A stretch of DNA of 45,000 bases from Chrysomallon squamiferum (GCA_012295275.1 CM022672.1:5681443-5726442); one strand, 5' to 3'. Shown: positions 10,201 through 22,292, counted from the stretch's first letter. Notes: generated by a model from the letters alone, not told the origin. Numbers and translations: made by a program.

Positions 10201-10779
10201 AGGCTGATATATATTTAGATATATAGATACAGATATAGATGTAGTTATAGGTACATATAAACATAAATAATTAGGCATGGGCATGGAAAGATATAGATAC
10301 ATACATACATCTGTAAATAAATTTCCTGTTCATAACACAGTACATGCATGCATGCACGTGTGCACATACATGCACACAAAGTGAAATCTTAATCCTATTT
10401 TCCACATGAAAAAAAGCCGTGCATCAAACCAGTGCAGATGTAAGATGATATTAAAATTGTCTTCCTGTTTGTGTTAGGGTATCTTATTTATGTCAATGAG
10501 GAATTTTAATCAAGACATTTCCGAAGCAAATTTCACACACTGATTTTCAGATAAAATCATAAATCAAGAGATTACGAAGTCCGTGAAAGGTTAATTTATT
10601 TTCAGTATATTTTCAGCTGAATTTGTGTTATGAAAAGGTGTCATGCTTCAGGTATATTAACCTTTTTGAACCAGTATAATGTGTGTCCTGAGAGATAACT
10701 CTAATTGCACAAGAAAAAAAAAAAATAAATGTTAACAAAAAAAAGGATGACAAAATTTGATTTAGTGATTTTTAAAATG

Positions 10780-10786
10780 TCTTCTT

Positions 10787-10817
<31 letters not shown>
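10780..10817. repeat. (CTT)n microsatellite
   Basis: About twelve CTT units, perfect. Confidence 0.95.
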
Positions 10818-10934
10818 TTATAACAGGTTGAGAATCCTTCATCTGAAATACATGGAGTTTAAGATTTGATATTTTATCATAATTATTTTATTGATTTCTA
10901 ATTTAATGTGCATGTGTGTGTGCATGTGTGCATG

Positions 10935-10971
<37 letters not shown>

Positions 10972-11189
10972 AGAGAGGGTGGTTGTTTATATTATTTCAT
11001 AATACATTAATGACACATATTTCATTTTTGATTTTCATTATTTCACACATTTCATGAATAAATGAATACATGTAGCAATTCTTTTGTAATTTGTTATTAA
11101 AATAATTTATGTTTGGCTTTTAAATTTAATGTAAAATTTTCAAAACATTGGGAGTCAGTTTCATACTGCTTTCTTAGTTATCATCTATT

Positions 11190-11521
11190 TCATCTTCATC
11201 ATCATCATCAGCAACATTTTTATTTGAATTATCACAAGTATAATCATTCTCATTACTGTCATTATAATCATCAAAATAATAATCTTTCATTTTAATAAAT
11301 ATGTACGGTACATAATCTTTATAGTATTCTTTTTCTCTAATATATTTTTAAAAAATTCATTATTACTGGTCATCATCAATATCATGATGATGATGATCAT
11401 CATAATCATCACTAAACAAGCATCATTATTTCAGCAGTTTTAATAGGCTCCATCATTTGTTTGAGTGGTCATATATCACTTTTCATCATCATCATCATCA
11501 TATTATTATTACAAATACCCC

Positions 11522-11571
<50 letters not shown>

Positions 11572-11745
11572 TCAACAACAGCAACAACAACAATAATAAT
11601 AGCAATATTAATGATAATAAAATGTTAATAACAGCAACAATAATAATAATGATAATGATAATGTAATAATAATGATAGCAACAACAACAATAAAAAAACA
11701 GCATTAATAAGATAATGATGATGATGATAATGATAATCATTTGTT
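11190..11745. repeat. (CAT/ATC)n and (TAA/CAA)n trinucleotide cluster
   Basis: CAT/ATC units at about 11195-11290 and 11370-11510 pass into TAA at 11521-11570, CAA, mixed units and GAT at about 11705-11730. CAT on one side and GAT on the other form a long complementary pair. All reading frames here come from repeat phase. Confidence 0.9.
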
Positions 11746-11859
11746 AGTATAATTTGACAAAATGATCATCAAAATGTAAATAAAATGCCTGTAAACATTA
11801 ACATAAAGACTTGAGATTATGGATGTAGTCTGCAGGCATTCTGTCTTAGTATGGGGGGA

Positions 11860-12560
11860 TTATGGGTAGTCCACTGGTTAGAACGACTGTGTGAGATGTG
11901 ATCAATGTGTCAGAAGTGCTGTTTCCTATTCCAACCAGTGTTCCATGTCTGCTGGTTTGAATTTTCCTGTCTATGGGAAGATGCATACAAAAGATTTGTT
12001 GCCACATGTACCTACTTTTCTATATAAAAAGAACTCTTGCAGTTTTCTCCTGTCTATCAGAATGTGCATAAAAAGAACATTTGCTGTGTGTGCTACTGCA
12101 TCTATGGAAATTTAGATCTATATAAAAGAACCCTCGATGTATGTGTTTTCCTTTTATGGTGTGGTGCATATGAAATAATCCTTGATTTTTGTGCTTTCCT
12201 GACCATGTTAAAAGAACCCTTGACGCATAAGTATTTTCCTGCTTGTTAGAGGATATATAATATGTATAATATATGTGTGTGCCTGTGTGTGTATATGTAC
12301 GTGAATCTTTTATATATATATATATATATAAGAGATTCTTTGCAGTTAAGAGTAGACCTTGTAATGGTAGCAAAACATTTCTTTTGTTTTCATATCCTCA
12401 GTATATGAAGAGAACCAAAGCTAGTAACAATGTGTTTTCAGTCTGGGGAGTGGCTGCGAAGATGACAGTGACCTCTTGACGCCCACCACCCAAGTTTTCT
12501 GTCCCTGCAGTCTTATTACACAGCATCTCAAACAAAAATAGCAGCAGATTACTTTCACAT
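11860..12560 (+). mobile_element. tRNA-derived SINE remnant with tandemly expanded body
   Basis: The head carries a perfect A-box match TAGTCCACTGG (11867-11877) and a B-box-like GTTTCCTATTCC (11921-11932), with tRNA-like spacing. The body from about 11960 to 12245 consists of five or six decayed copies, roughly 50-70 bp each, of a module reading approximately TTTCCTGTCTATGG, GTGCATAT, AAAAGAACCCTTG. The clearest cores are at 12021-12034, 12070-12083, 12123-12136 and 12210-12222. A TA microsatellite interrupts at 12311-12330. The tail ends near TCAAACAAAAATAGCAGCA (12528-12546), also found at 1.8 kb. The head and module resemble mollusc SINEs as I recall them; the expansion is read directly. 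Confidence 0.6.
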
Positions 12561-12640
12561 CTCTTTGTCCTCTTTCAAAATTAGCCATGTTTAATAGACT
12601 GGTGTTATTGATTTTCTCTCTCTCTTGCTGTTTTTAGAAA

Positions 12641-12642
<2 letters not shown>

Positions 12643-12682
<40 letters not shown>
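12643..12682. repeat. Poly-T tract, about 40 bp
   Basis: An uninterrupted T run followed by a short GT run. It lies about 80 bp after the SINE-like tail, but its orientation (poly-T on the plus strand) is opposite to a plus-strand poly-A tail. Confidence 0.95.
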
Positions 12683-12689
<7 letters not shown>

Positions 12690-12692
<3 letters not shown>

Positions 12693-13540
12693 TTATCTTT
12701 GTTCATCCTATTCTTTTCTTTGTTTCTTATTGTTGTTTTTTTTCTATTATTTTATTATTATACATTTTTTGAAAATTTATTGTTTCTTAAAAGTCTCTTT
12801 TTGGTTGGAGAAATTAATTCCGTTATACTGTGACAAATGCAATGTGAAAAAAAGCAGAAGACATAAAACACGATGTTTGTTAATGTTAACACAATTATTA
12901 ATGTGTTTGTGAAACACCAACACAAAAAAAAAAAATAAAGAAAAAAGAAAAAAAGATGAAGCCTTTTTTTTTTTGCAAAGGTCATTGACTGAATTATATA
13001 GGCTAACAGAAATGTGAAAATACAAATGAACAATGACAACAACAACTAAATCTTGTTATATTGGGAACATTTTGAAATCTTTTTAAAAGGTTGATCTTAT
13101 TTTGAAAATCTTTATCACTGTTTTTTTTTAAGTAGCAATCCATTATTGCTTATAACAAATGTTATTATTTTTGTTAAAATATTATTTTTATTATTAGTCA
13201 CCAATATGGTGGGTTTTTTAAAATTGTTTTTTGTTTTGCTGTTGTTATAATAATGATGATGATGATGATGATGATGATGATAATCAGTTCTGCTACAACT
13301 GTTGCCTTCAAGTACTACTACTGCTATTTTAGGAATATCTAGCATATACCTACCATCTGAATAATATTTTTAATAGTAATATATTTCTGGTTTTTTTTTA
13401 TATATATATATATATATTATTATATTTTAACAACTTATACTATGATAACCACACTACTGTTTGATACTAAAAATATTTTCCATTATTACCATGTACTGTT
13501 AAAAGAAAACATGACACAGTATTACCAATACTATTCTTAC
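12690..13540. other. AT-rich DNA with short homopolymers and (GAT)n
   Basis: T- and A-rich sequence with poly-A/poly-T runs near 12922-12975, a (GAT)n at about 13253-13281 and a (TA)n at 13401-13416. No gene is seen. Confidence 0.7.
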
Positions 13541-13544
13541 CACT

Positions 13545-14280
13545 GCTTTATTTTACTAATAATACTGCTACTACAACAACTAATACTATTACTAATACTA
13601 ATATAACTACTGCTGCTACTTGTGATGGAACTGCTACTGCTACTACTACTACTACTACTACTACTGCTACTACATTTATTATGAGTATACTACTATTGAT
13701 ACTGTTGGTAATATTACCATTACTACCACAACAACCACTACTACAATTTTATAATTACAATAAATGTACTACTGCTACTACAATTACAATAATTACAAAT
13801 ATAACTACTGCTATTACTACTACAAGTACTATTACTATCACTGTTATTACTACAAGTACTATTACTACCACTATTACTACTATAAGTACTATTACTACTG
13901 CTGCTACTACTACTATTACTCCTATTACTACTACTATTAATACTAGTATTACTACTGCTACTAGTACTACTATTACTACTAGTATTACTATTACTACTAG
14001 TAGTACTACTGCTGTGACTACTACTACTAGTATTACTACTGCTATGACTATTACTACTAGTATTACTACTGCTATTACTATTACTACTAGTATTGCTACT
14101 GCTATGACTATGGCTAATATAAGTAATGCTACAATGAGTTATGTATGTAAATGAAAACAGCTGATACCAATACTTGAAGAACCTCTACTACTACTACTAC
14201 TACTACTACTTCTTCCACTACCACAGCTCCTCCTGTAAGTACTACTACTGCAATTACTACTTAATTCATCAGTTACATCT
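13545..14280. repeat. Degenerate (ACT/ATT)n array with 30-bp higher-order unit
   Basis: Codon-like triplets ACT, ATT, GCT and AGT run for over 700 bp. Around 14008-14118 a 30-bp unit (ACTGCTATGACTATTACTAC and ten more bases) repeats about four times. The 157-codon plus-strand frame at 13681-14154 (Thr/Ile) exists because ACT/ATT lattices contain no stops in that phase. Confidence 0.9.
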
Positions 14281-14429
14281 CTGACATCTACAACCACGCA
14301 TTAATGCTTATTAATCTAAAATAATTACAAATGAAAGGTCAACTTTTTTTTTACGAGCTTTAATTAATTACGACTAGTAAACAAAAATAATGAAAATCAA
14401 CCATCGTGGATAGTTATCCCTGGACAATT

Positions 14430-14540
14430 ATATATCTATATATATATATATATATATATATATCTACATATACATCTATATATATTATATATGTAGATGT
14501 AGATATAGATATTAATATATTAATAAATATATTAACTGAT
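14430..14540. repeat. (TA)n with flanking inverted repeat
   Basis: ATCTACATAT just after the TA tract pairs with ATATGTAGAT about 30 bp downstream, and the surrounding TA runs extend the pairing. It may form a cruciform. Confidence 0.7.
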
Positions 14541-14599
14541 ATGTCTGTCACAGAGCTTTAATTAATTATCTGTTTCAAGGAAGCACATCAAAAAAAATC

Positions 14600-15680
14600 T
14601 TCAACAAGGTAAGTTTCAGTTTTCATTATTGGTCTCTCTTTTTCTCTCTCGCTGTTATATTCCTTATATTTTAAGTGTTGTTTTTTATGTGTTTTTTTTT
14701 ACCATAGTTTTATATCTGAAATAAATGAGAAATAAAAAAAAAAAAAAAAAAAACACATTATTTATATTTAGTGAAGAATAAACACAGTGTTTATACCTAT
14801 AATATTGTGTTTATTTATCTAATCTTTTATTCCTTATCATCATCATAATTATGGTTGTGATTGTTGCGGTTATCTAAACCATGTTTCATTTATTAAAGAC
14901 CATGATATGTTCTTTCTTATATGTGGAAAGATTTCAGGAAAACAATAATAATAATAAAAAATTGCTTATCGGTAAGAGTAACCCATGCGAATGGTAGAAG
15001 GGAGATAACTCTCTTAAATCATCTTTATGTAAAACTAAAAGCTGTAAATAATTAATGTAATGAGAATTGCTAAATATTAATAGATTCAGTTTAATTGTAT
15101 TTTATATAAAAAAAGTATTCACTGATATTTACTTTGATATAAATGATGTTATAATTCTGAGACCATGGCATCATAATCATCATCATCATCATCATCATTA
15201 TAATAATAATACAATGATAAATTATCAAAACTACACAAAACTTGTTGTAAATGTAATAGTGAAAAGTGTTTGAAAATAAAACACATTCTAACTCATTAGT
15301 GGTAAAGACTCATTATAAATTCAGTGTATGTCTAACTGTCCTAAAGTTTTAATTACTTTGAATTAATTATGCTGCATTTTACGTACGTTTGGAAAATAGC
15401 GGAAACGACAATGTTGTCTAACTTCGAAAAACACTATTTATAGGTCATGCTTATAACAATGCATAAATAAAACCATCTGTATTTTATGTCTTTCACTCGT
15501 GAGAAGTCAGTAACGGAGACATGACTTTATTTATTGAAAAATGACGGGCTTTTAATAAAACTGACATTACTGGTATATGTACATCTTGCACGTTTGACGG
15601 CAAGAGTTATGTCCCTTGGTTCATAATTTTTATTTTTGTAATTACATTGCAATATAAATGGTTGTAAATCCGTTTCAGTG
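14600..15680. other. Unique AT-rich DNA with two copies of a mollusc-type motif
   Basis: AAGGGAGATAACTCT is at 14998-15012 on the plus strand, and its variant AAGGGACATAACTCT is on the minus strand at 15603-15617. A donor-like AACAAG|GTAAGT is at 14608/14609, but the open segment before it is under 30 bp. (CAT)n lies at about 15169-15198. No supported gene. Confidence 0.6.
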
Positions 15681-15688
15681 TACATAAA

Positions 15689-15742
<54 letters not shown>

Positions 15743-15758
15743 AATAAATAAATAAATA
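15689..15758. repeat. (TAA)n to (TAAA)n microsatellite
   Basis: The unit changes from 3 to 4 bp along the tract, the same transition as at 1.96-2.03 kb. Confidence 0.95.
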
Positions 15759-15886
15759 CTAATAAAGCATTCAAAATTTCAAAACTAGGACATTTATTTC
15801 TGCAATCTGCTTTTTGATAAAGTATAATAAACAAATAATATAAACAAGTATACCACTAACAGGAACAAATGAAAATTTGAACTTAC

Positions 15887-16048
15887 CTTTTGTATTGTTA
15901 AAACATGTATATACACCAATACTGAAGAACTACTTCTACTACTGCTACTACTACTACTACACAGTGAAATGATGTATTCTGGTTTCAGTTTATGATTAAA
16001 ATACAAGAAGAATTTAATAAAAATGTAAAATATTTCATACTGTCTTTT
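15887..16048 (-). other. Weak exon candidate with Ser run, minus strand
   Basis: Read on the minus strand, a frame is open from about 16048 down to 15794. At 15887 it meets CAAAAG|GTAAGTTC, a strong donor match that falls exactly between codons. The protein would read HKLKPEYIISLC, then a serine run from an (AGT)n microsatellite, then VLVYIHVLTIQK. The serine run makes the frame artificially long, and there is no clear acceptor or start. One or two donor matches this good are expected by chance in a window of this size. Confidence 0.15.
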
Positions 16049-16079
16049 TCAAACATTCATTCTTTCTTACACAAAAACA

Positions 16080-16334
16080 TTCTCTGTATTTCTCTGACAT
16101 TCTCTCATTATCTCTTTCTCTCTTTTAAAAAAAAAAAAAAATACTTTTTATCTTTCTCATTTTCTGTCTCTTTATTTCTCATTTTTACTATCTTCTGTCT
16201 CATTATTTCCATTTGTCTCTATTTCTCTTTTTAACGCACATGTATTGTATCTTTACTTTTCTGGGGTTTTTTTTGTGGGGGTTGTCTACTTTTCTCTCTC
16301 TTTTTATATCATTCTTTATTGTATCTGTATAACT

Positions 16335-16409
<75 letters not shown>

Positions 16410-16482
16410 CCTTTAAGTCTATTTTTTCTTTTACTTTCTCTTTCTCTCACTTTTTCTCTCTTTCCTCATTCTTTCCCTTCCT

Positions 16483-16567
<85 letters not shown>

Positions 16568-16652
16568 ATATACTTTAAGTCTATTTTTTCTTTTACTTTC
16601 TCTTTCTCTCACTTTTCTCTCTTTCCTCATTGTTTCCCTTCCTTCTCCTTTG

Positions 16653-16712
<60 letters not shown>
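16080..16712. repeat. Pyrimidine-strand satellite: (CT)n with duplicated spacer
   Basis: For about 600 bp the plus strand is almost wholly C and T. Three long CT tracts (about 16338-16405, 16490-16565 and 16653-16710) alternate with two spacers of roughly 85-90 bp that are near-identical. CTTTAAGTCTATTTTTTC occurs at 16411 and 16573, giving a period of 162 bp. The Ser/Leu/Phe frames are artefacts. Confidence 0.95.
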
Positions 16713-16716
<4 letters not shown>

Positions 16717-16719
16717 AAC

Positions 16720-17490
16720 ACTGACACATAAAATTGTATTATTCAGCAAACAGGTAATATTTTACTATGCACCCGCATCAAATACTTGAGTACAAAAACA
16801 TCAGTACTGAAGATATATGACCAAAGAAAAACGATACCCAGGTAAAATGACACACATGTATATTATTAGACCTTAGTTTAAAAAAAACCCACAACAACAA
16901 ACAAAACAAACTATTTAAAAAAGAAAGAAGAGCTTACTGACAACGTCGTTTTTTTTGTTTTTTTTTTCTTACGTGATATTTTAATTGTTATAGCCACTCC
17001 ACAACTGGATATTTATTAGTATCTGCTACTTTGGCCTTTTCCCATTCTGCTCTGTACCCTATATCTGATACATCCAGAAATCTATTGTTTGTGTTTTCCT
17101 CTGTTTAAGGAGAAACAGTAACAAAGACCTCTCTGTTAAATTTTTGTGACATAACAGCTATTAATATCTATGTGATCACTGAGGAATTTTCTTTATTCTC
17201 TTTTCCGCCATGTCTGAAGCCTTCAGAAAAAAATAAAAAAAAAGAATAAAAAATTAAAAACTTTCATCTACTTCTGACAGTGTTTTTGTAATGTTAATAT
17301 TTTCTTTATTGTTTTATGTCTTAACATCTATTTACCAAGTCTGATGAGCTCATAAATAAATAAACATTCTGCATGTGCATTTTCTGGAGGGTGATATTTG
17401 TGATATTTTCTTGTTTCAGCTACCATATTGTGATTACTTGCTTATCACATGTTTGCCTTGCATTTATTTGTATTTATTTCACTGTCTGTG
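16720..17490. other. Unique DNA, nothing recognised
   Basis: No repeats except short poly-A/poly-T runs. On the minus strand, GACATGGCGG near 17210 gives an ATG in good context, but its frame stops after 11 codons (MAEKRIKKIPQ). Confidence 0.5.
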
Positions 17491-17504
17491 AGAAGGTACA
17501 TCTA

Positions 17505-17785
17505 AATAATATAATGTAATCAAATACACTATAAATAATGTAATGTAATATAATAAATTATAATCCAGTGTAATGTAGAGTAATGTAATTAAGTGAAATG
17601 TAATGTAATATAATAATATTATAAAATAATAATATAGAGTATAGTGTATTGTAGGTTAATGCAATATAATGTAACATAATGTAATACAATGTAATGTAAC
17701 ATAACGTAACGTAACATAACGTAATGTAATATAACGTAATGTAACATAACGTAACGTAACGTAACGTAATATAATGTAATATCAA
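17505..17785. repeat. Pentanucleotide (GTAAY/ATAAY)n array
   Basis: Units GTAAT, GTAAC, ATAAC and ATAAT follow one another. C-containing variants concentrate at 17690-17775, so CpG appears there as AACGT. Minus-strand frames rich in Tyr, Thr, Leu and His are repeat translations. Confidence 0.9.
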
Positions 17786-18069
17786 GGGCTGATAGCAAGA
17801 ATTCTGTGAGTCCATAAATGGGAAACATTATTTAATTCCTCTATAGTTTTTGGTAGTTGGTGTAGTATGCGACAGAAGTGTCTCTCTCCGTATCCCATGA
17901 CTACTGACTATGTACATTCAGCAGAACGAAAAAGAAGCATAAAACTCCCTGATTCTTAATTATAATATATTATAATATATAATATAACACATTAAACTGT
18001 ATCACTCATTTTTCTAGAAATAACAATTTTATACTTACACAGCTCTTGACGTTAATACCTGGTATAATG

Positions 18070-18210
18070 TACTGTGCTGTAATATGATATGATATGATAT
18101 GATATAGTATAGTCTAGTGTACCACTGTATAATGTGGTATCGTACTGTTTGATTTAGGATAGTATAGCATGGCATGGATTCTTTTTTTTTTTTTTTTTTT
18201 TTTTTTTGTC
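18070..18210. repeat. (GATAT)n short array and poly-T
   Basis: Four to five GATAT units near 18083-18105 decay into GTATA-type pentamers, echoing the array 300 bp upstream. Poly-T follows at 18182-18207. Confidence 0.8.
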
Positions 18211-18900
18211 GTTGTACATGATTATTGTAATTTATTTTAAGAACAAAAAACTAAATTATAACTTTTTTCTTTCTCATAATACATCACAGCATAGCTTAAA
18301 AATAACATCAAGTATTAAACGCTTTGCATGGTTATCAAAGCAGAGCTTTAACAAAATTTAAAACGTAAACTTTCAAAGTATAAAAAAGAATACCACGTAT
18401 GTAAAAATTCAGAATTTATAAAAGATTAATTTTTATGAAAAATAAATTCTTGTGTGTAAGCGATTGCATCATCCCTGATTACTCATGCTACGGTTGGTTG
18501 ATTTAGAAAAGATTTAGCACGCTTGATTGCACATTCTGCCAAGTAACTTAATCTGGGAACCCTTTGGTTATTTAACACAAAAAAACAAACAAAAAAAAGC
18601 TGTCACAGTTTTAGAATGTTAGAATAGTGTAGATAATGAAAACTGAGCGTTAACATGTAAAAATAACAGAAACAGAGTTTATACATAAAGAAAAATAATT
18701 GATATAGAGTTAGTATATTGTGTGTTAGAAAATTAGTTAAAAAATGATTGAAATAATGTTAGTATTTTTTTAAAAATCTGCAAAAAACTGATAACGCTGT
18801 TGCATCCTATTTTTTTGGATTATATTTGTAAGCAGACTAATAGTTTTCATACATATGATAAACAAAAAAAAAGAGAAAAGTTTATACACAGAGTATATAC
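18210..18900. other. Unique AT-rich DNA, no gene seen
   Basis: No extended frame and no repeats beyond short A or T runs. Confidence 0.6.
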
Positions 18901-18914
18901 TGGCACATATACAT

Positions 18915-19175
18915 ATTATATGTTTTTGTGTGTGAGTGTGTGTGTTTATGTATGTATGGATGTGTGTGATTATGTATGTGTGTTTGTGTCTGTGAGAATG
19001 TGATATCTACTCACTTGCGTATACAAGTACACACACACATGAACACACACACACACACATACACACATGCATACAGACACACCTGTAAATATATTTTATA
19101 TATACACATACATTATACACACACACACACACACACACACATATTTATTTATTTATTTTACACACACACACAATG
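18915..19175. repeat. (TG)n/(CA)n cluster
   Basis: TG-rich sequence (18925-18995) is followed by CA-rich sequence (19028-19080, 19118-19175), forming complementary arms. TTTA units lie between the last two CA tracts. Confidence 0.85.
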
Positions 19176-19245
19176 ATCACTCCATTCTTAAACATCGGAA
19201 TAACAAAAAATCATTCCTTCCTGAATATATATTTTAACAAATTTT

Positions 19246-19320
19246 GCTGGCAGCCTCACATAGTGGTAATGCATAACCAGGCTGGGAGCTGTCACTGTGT
19301 CTGACAGTAACACAAGAAAA
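19246..19320 (+). mobile_element. Possible decayed SINE head
   Basis: GCAGCCTCACATAGTGGTAATGC resembles a tRNA-like A-box region but misses fixed positions, and no B box is found at the expected distance. A short inverted repeat, CTGTCAC...TCTGACAG, follows. Low confidence. Confidence 0.2.
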
Positions 19321-19459
19321 ATGAAGTAACAGCTGACTGCTATAAACTAGTACACACTAGTTATTTTCATAAAACATTCTTTAAATAACTAACAGCCATA
19401 AATAATGTTTAAATCATTTTTATTAGCTTGTTAGTTGGGTATAATATGTGTCTGTATGT

Positions 19460-19665
19460 TCCTGTGCTCTCTCCTTCTCATTTTATTTCCCTTTTTTTCT
19501 ATCTCATTTTCTTTCTTTCTTGCTTTCTCTCCTCATTTTATTATTTTTTCTTTCTTTCTTTATATTTTCATTTTATTTCCTTCTTTCTCTCATCCCCGTT
19601 CTTTCTTTTTTCGTTTTCTCTTTCTCTATTTTATTTATCTCTTTCTATCTATCTCTTTATCTTTC
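19460..19665. repeat. Pyrimidine-rich (TTTC/CTTT)n degenerate tract
   Basis: The plus strand is nearly all T and C for about 200 bp, with TTTC and CTAT units. Confidence 0.8.
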
Positions 19666-20079
19666 TCATACACATGTATATGTTTAACTGTTAATTTATT
19701 TTCAAGGTATAAAATATTGATACAGGTACATATACATTTTCAAGGTTATATATTTATTTATTTATTCGAATTTAATGTGAATATATAAGAAGAAAAAAAG
19801 AAAAAGAAGAGAAACAAAAAAGATAATTTAATATGTCAGAAGGTTTTGTCAAATTTATTTATTACCATATGTTGGATGTGAACTCTTTTTTTTTAAAGTC
19901 CTGCTGATAATCATAATGCATTAGTTAGAACAGGAAAAACCCTATTCATTCAATAAAGAAGATTTTTAATTCTGTGTCCCAAACAGCAAAAAGAAGTACT
20001 TTACTTTCTGAGGAAAGACCATTGTTAAGTAAACTGAATAATATCAGTTATAATTATGACAGTTAACATTTGATATTTT

Positions 20080-20485
20080 TCTCTTTATTATTATTATGGT
20101 GATTGCAACTGTTATTATTATCATTATTATCATGATTATTATTTTGTTACTGCTATTGCTATGATTACCTTTATTATTACCAATATTATTTTGTTGTTGT
20201 TATCATTATCATCATCATCATCATCATCATTATTATTATTACTTTATTATTATTTTGTTGCTGTTGTTGTTACTGTTATTTTATTTTTTTTACAATTGTT
20301 TGAATTGCTGTTTTTGTTATTTTATTATTTTTGTTAATATATTAATATTATTATCATAGTTGTTATCATTATTATTATTACTATTATTATTGTTGTTGCT
20401 GTTATTATTATTCTTTCTATTATTATTGTTGTTGTTTTTGTTTGGTTATTATTATTATTATTATTATTTACTATTTTTGATTACT
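20080..20485. repeat. Degenerate (TTA/TTG/TCA)n array
   Basis: Blocks of TTA, TTG, GCT and TCA triplets with short breaks; (CAT)n at about 20209-20229. Confidence 0.85.
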
Positions 20486-20729
20486 AATAACTGTTTTTGA
20501 CAAAACTGTAAATTGTGCAAATAATAATTCAGTCAACACAATGAAATACGACAAGTTTTGAACAAATGACAGAAGTAGGATCAAAAGCATTTAGTAAGTA
20601 CAGGTGTTACAACGTAATTAAATTCAAATTTACACCTGCCAAATGTGACATTGTTTTAAAGTGACTTCATTTCAAAAACGATAAGTGTGCATCAAAACTG
20701 TAGCCAGTCAGTTTAAAAATCAAACAGAT

Positions 20730-20812
20730 GGGAATAATAAAAAAAAAAAAGCTATTAAAATAATTATAAAAAAGAAAAAAAAAAAATAATAAAAAAAAAT
20801 GTTTTTTTTAAA

Positions 20813-20846
<34 letters not shown>

Positions 20847-20910
20847 TTAAAATAAAAATAAAAATATTATGCTAATTTAAAAAAAAAAACAAAAAAAAAA
20901 AACAACAAGA
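20730..20910. repeat. A-rich low-complexity block
   Basis: Poly-A runs broken by short T, G or C, with the longest at about 20813-20842. No polyadenylated element is identifiable upstream. Confidence 0.9.
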
Positions 20911-20929
20911 AACAGTGAAATTATTTATT

Positions 20930-21140
20930 TTATTATTATTATTATGGTTTTTATCATCATCCTTATTATTTTGCTAGTCCTGTTTTCCTTACTGTAATTA
21001 ATTTATTTATCTTCATGTTAACTGTATATTGATGATGATGATGATGATTATAATATAATAATAATAGTAATAATAATGGTGTTGCCGTTGCTGCTGCTGC
21101 TGATGATGACAGTGAAATGATCATAATGATAATAAAAATA
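20930..21140. repeat. (TTA), (GAT), (TAA) and (GCT) triplet cluster
   Basis: Several triplet types within 200 bp, including GCTGCTGCTGCT at about 21090. Confidence 0.8.
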
Positions 21141-21589
21141 TTAATAATCATCACGGCAATGGCAGTCAAAACAATATCAATGAAAATAATATTAAAATAT
21201 ATTTATTTTTAATATATATTCACTAATTAGAAATAACCCCATGATAAAGGCATGAGTTAATTTTTGAAACAGTACATCATTACAAACTTTTCTTCATCAC
21301 CTGAAGAACTATTTCTTTTTTAAACATTTAGGCTATTCCTTATTTGCAATTCCTAGTAATACAACACTCCATAAACTTCTAATATATATATATATGTTTC
21401 TGAAAGTGTTTTACAATGTTGAAAATGTAATATAAATTTGTATGTTAAAATAGCATATCAAAAAGTATATATCTTTTCATTAGGCCATCTCATTATGTAA
21501 CATATTTTCGTGAGCTATACTAATTTAAAAAATACTTAAATTATGTTGTGAAAAATAATTAAATCAAAATTTTAATTAAACATAAATTA

Positions 21590-21590
21590 A

Positions 21591-21634
<44 letters not shown>

Positions 21635-21645
21635 CATCATCATTA
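21590..21645. repeat. (TTA)n microsatellite
   Basis: Near-perfect ATT units; a CT/GT compound tract follows at 21748-21792. Confidence 0.95.
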
Positions 21646-21879
21646 TAAATAAAGAAAAAGAAAATAAGAAATCAAAGAAAAAAAATTAAGAAGAAAACTA
21701 AAAAGAAGAAGTAGAAGAGCTGATAAAGAAATTTAATATTTACATTATCTCTCTCTCTCTCTCTCTCTGTATGTGTGTGTGTGTGTGTGTGTTTTAATTG
21801 AGTCAATTTCAGTCTGTTTACGAACATCTGAAGCATGCCAAGGATTTTAGTTGACAGCAGAGTAGAGATAAAAAGATTT

Positions 21880-21975
21880 ATAAAGATGTGCAGGTAAATT
21901 TACCCCAGGCTGGATTTAGATCGTCTTTTTGTGTAAGTACTGAACAACTCTCTCACTGACAACTGCCCTGCTGCA
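21880..21975 (-). mobile_element. Possible decayed tRNA-like SINE, minus strand
   Basis: On the minus strand, CAGTGAGAGAGTTGTTCAG followed about 40 bases later by GATCTAAATCCAGCC resembles a tRNA A-box/B-box pair with several mismatches. The stretch is more GC-balanced than its surroundings. Low confidence. Confidence 0.3.
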
Positions 21976-22099
21976 CAGTGACATCATACAGATAAACAAA
22001 ACGTCTCCAACAACAACGAGCTTCTCAGATCGTTTCATATTATATAATACCTGCCGTCTGTGTGTTTGTCTGTTACCGAAATATCATATTGCACATCCA

Positions 22100-22257
22100 G
22101 TCTGTTAAGTCTTGTATGTTAGCCTGTATACCAAGTTTGAAATCTTGTGGTATTTTTCTTGCAAAACATGTTATACACACTGAAATGTTAAAGACGTCAT
22201 CAGTTGTATTACTTTCGTATCGTGTTAAGAAACATCACTCACAATATTGCTTGTAAA

Positions 22258-22292
<35 letters not shown>

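Noticed and set aside
13681-14154. 157-codon ATG frame rich in Thr and Ile
   Set aside because: It is the translation of an (ACT/ATT)n lattice that cannot contain stops in that phase; no non-repeat domain or splice context.
14580-14612. AACAAG|GTAAGT donor match with an upstream AG, implying a microexon
   Set aside because: The implied exon is under 30 bp; one or two donor matches of this quality are expected by chance on the two strands of this window.
16245-16789. Ser/Leu/Phe and Arg/Glu frames over the CT satellite
   Set aside because: Direct translations of (CT)n and (GA)n in different phases.
17180-17225. GACATGGCGG start-like context on the minus strand
   Set aside because: The frame stops after 11 codons and no donor precedes the stop.
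20600-20645. CAGGTGT...ACACCTG inverted repeat as transposon ends
   Set aside because: The arms are only 7 bp and about 25 bp apart, with no target duplication or interior.
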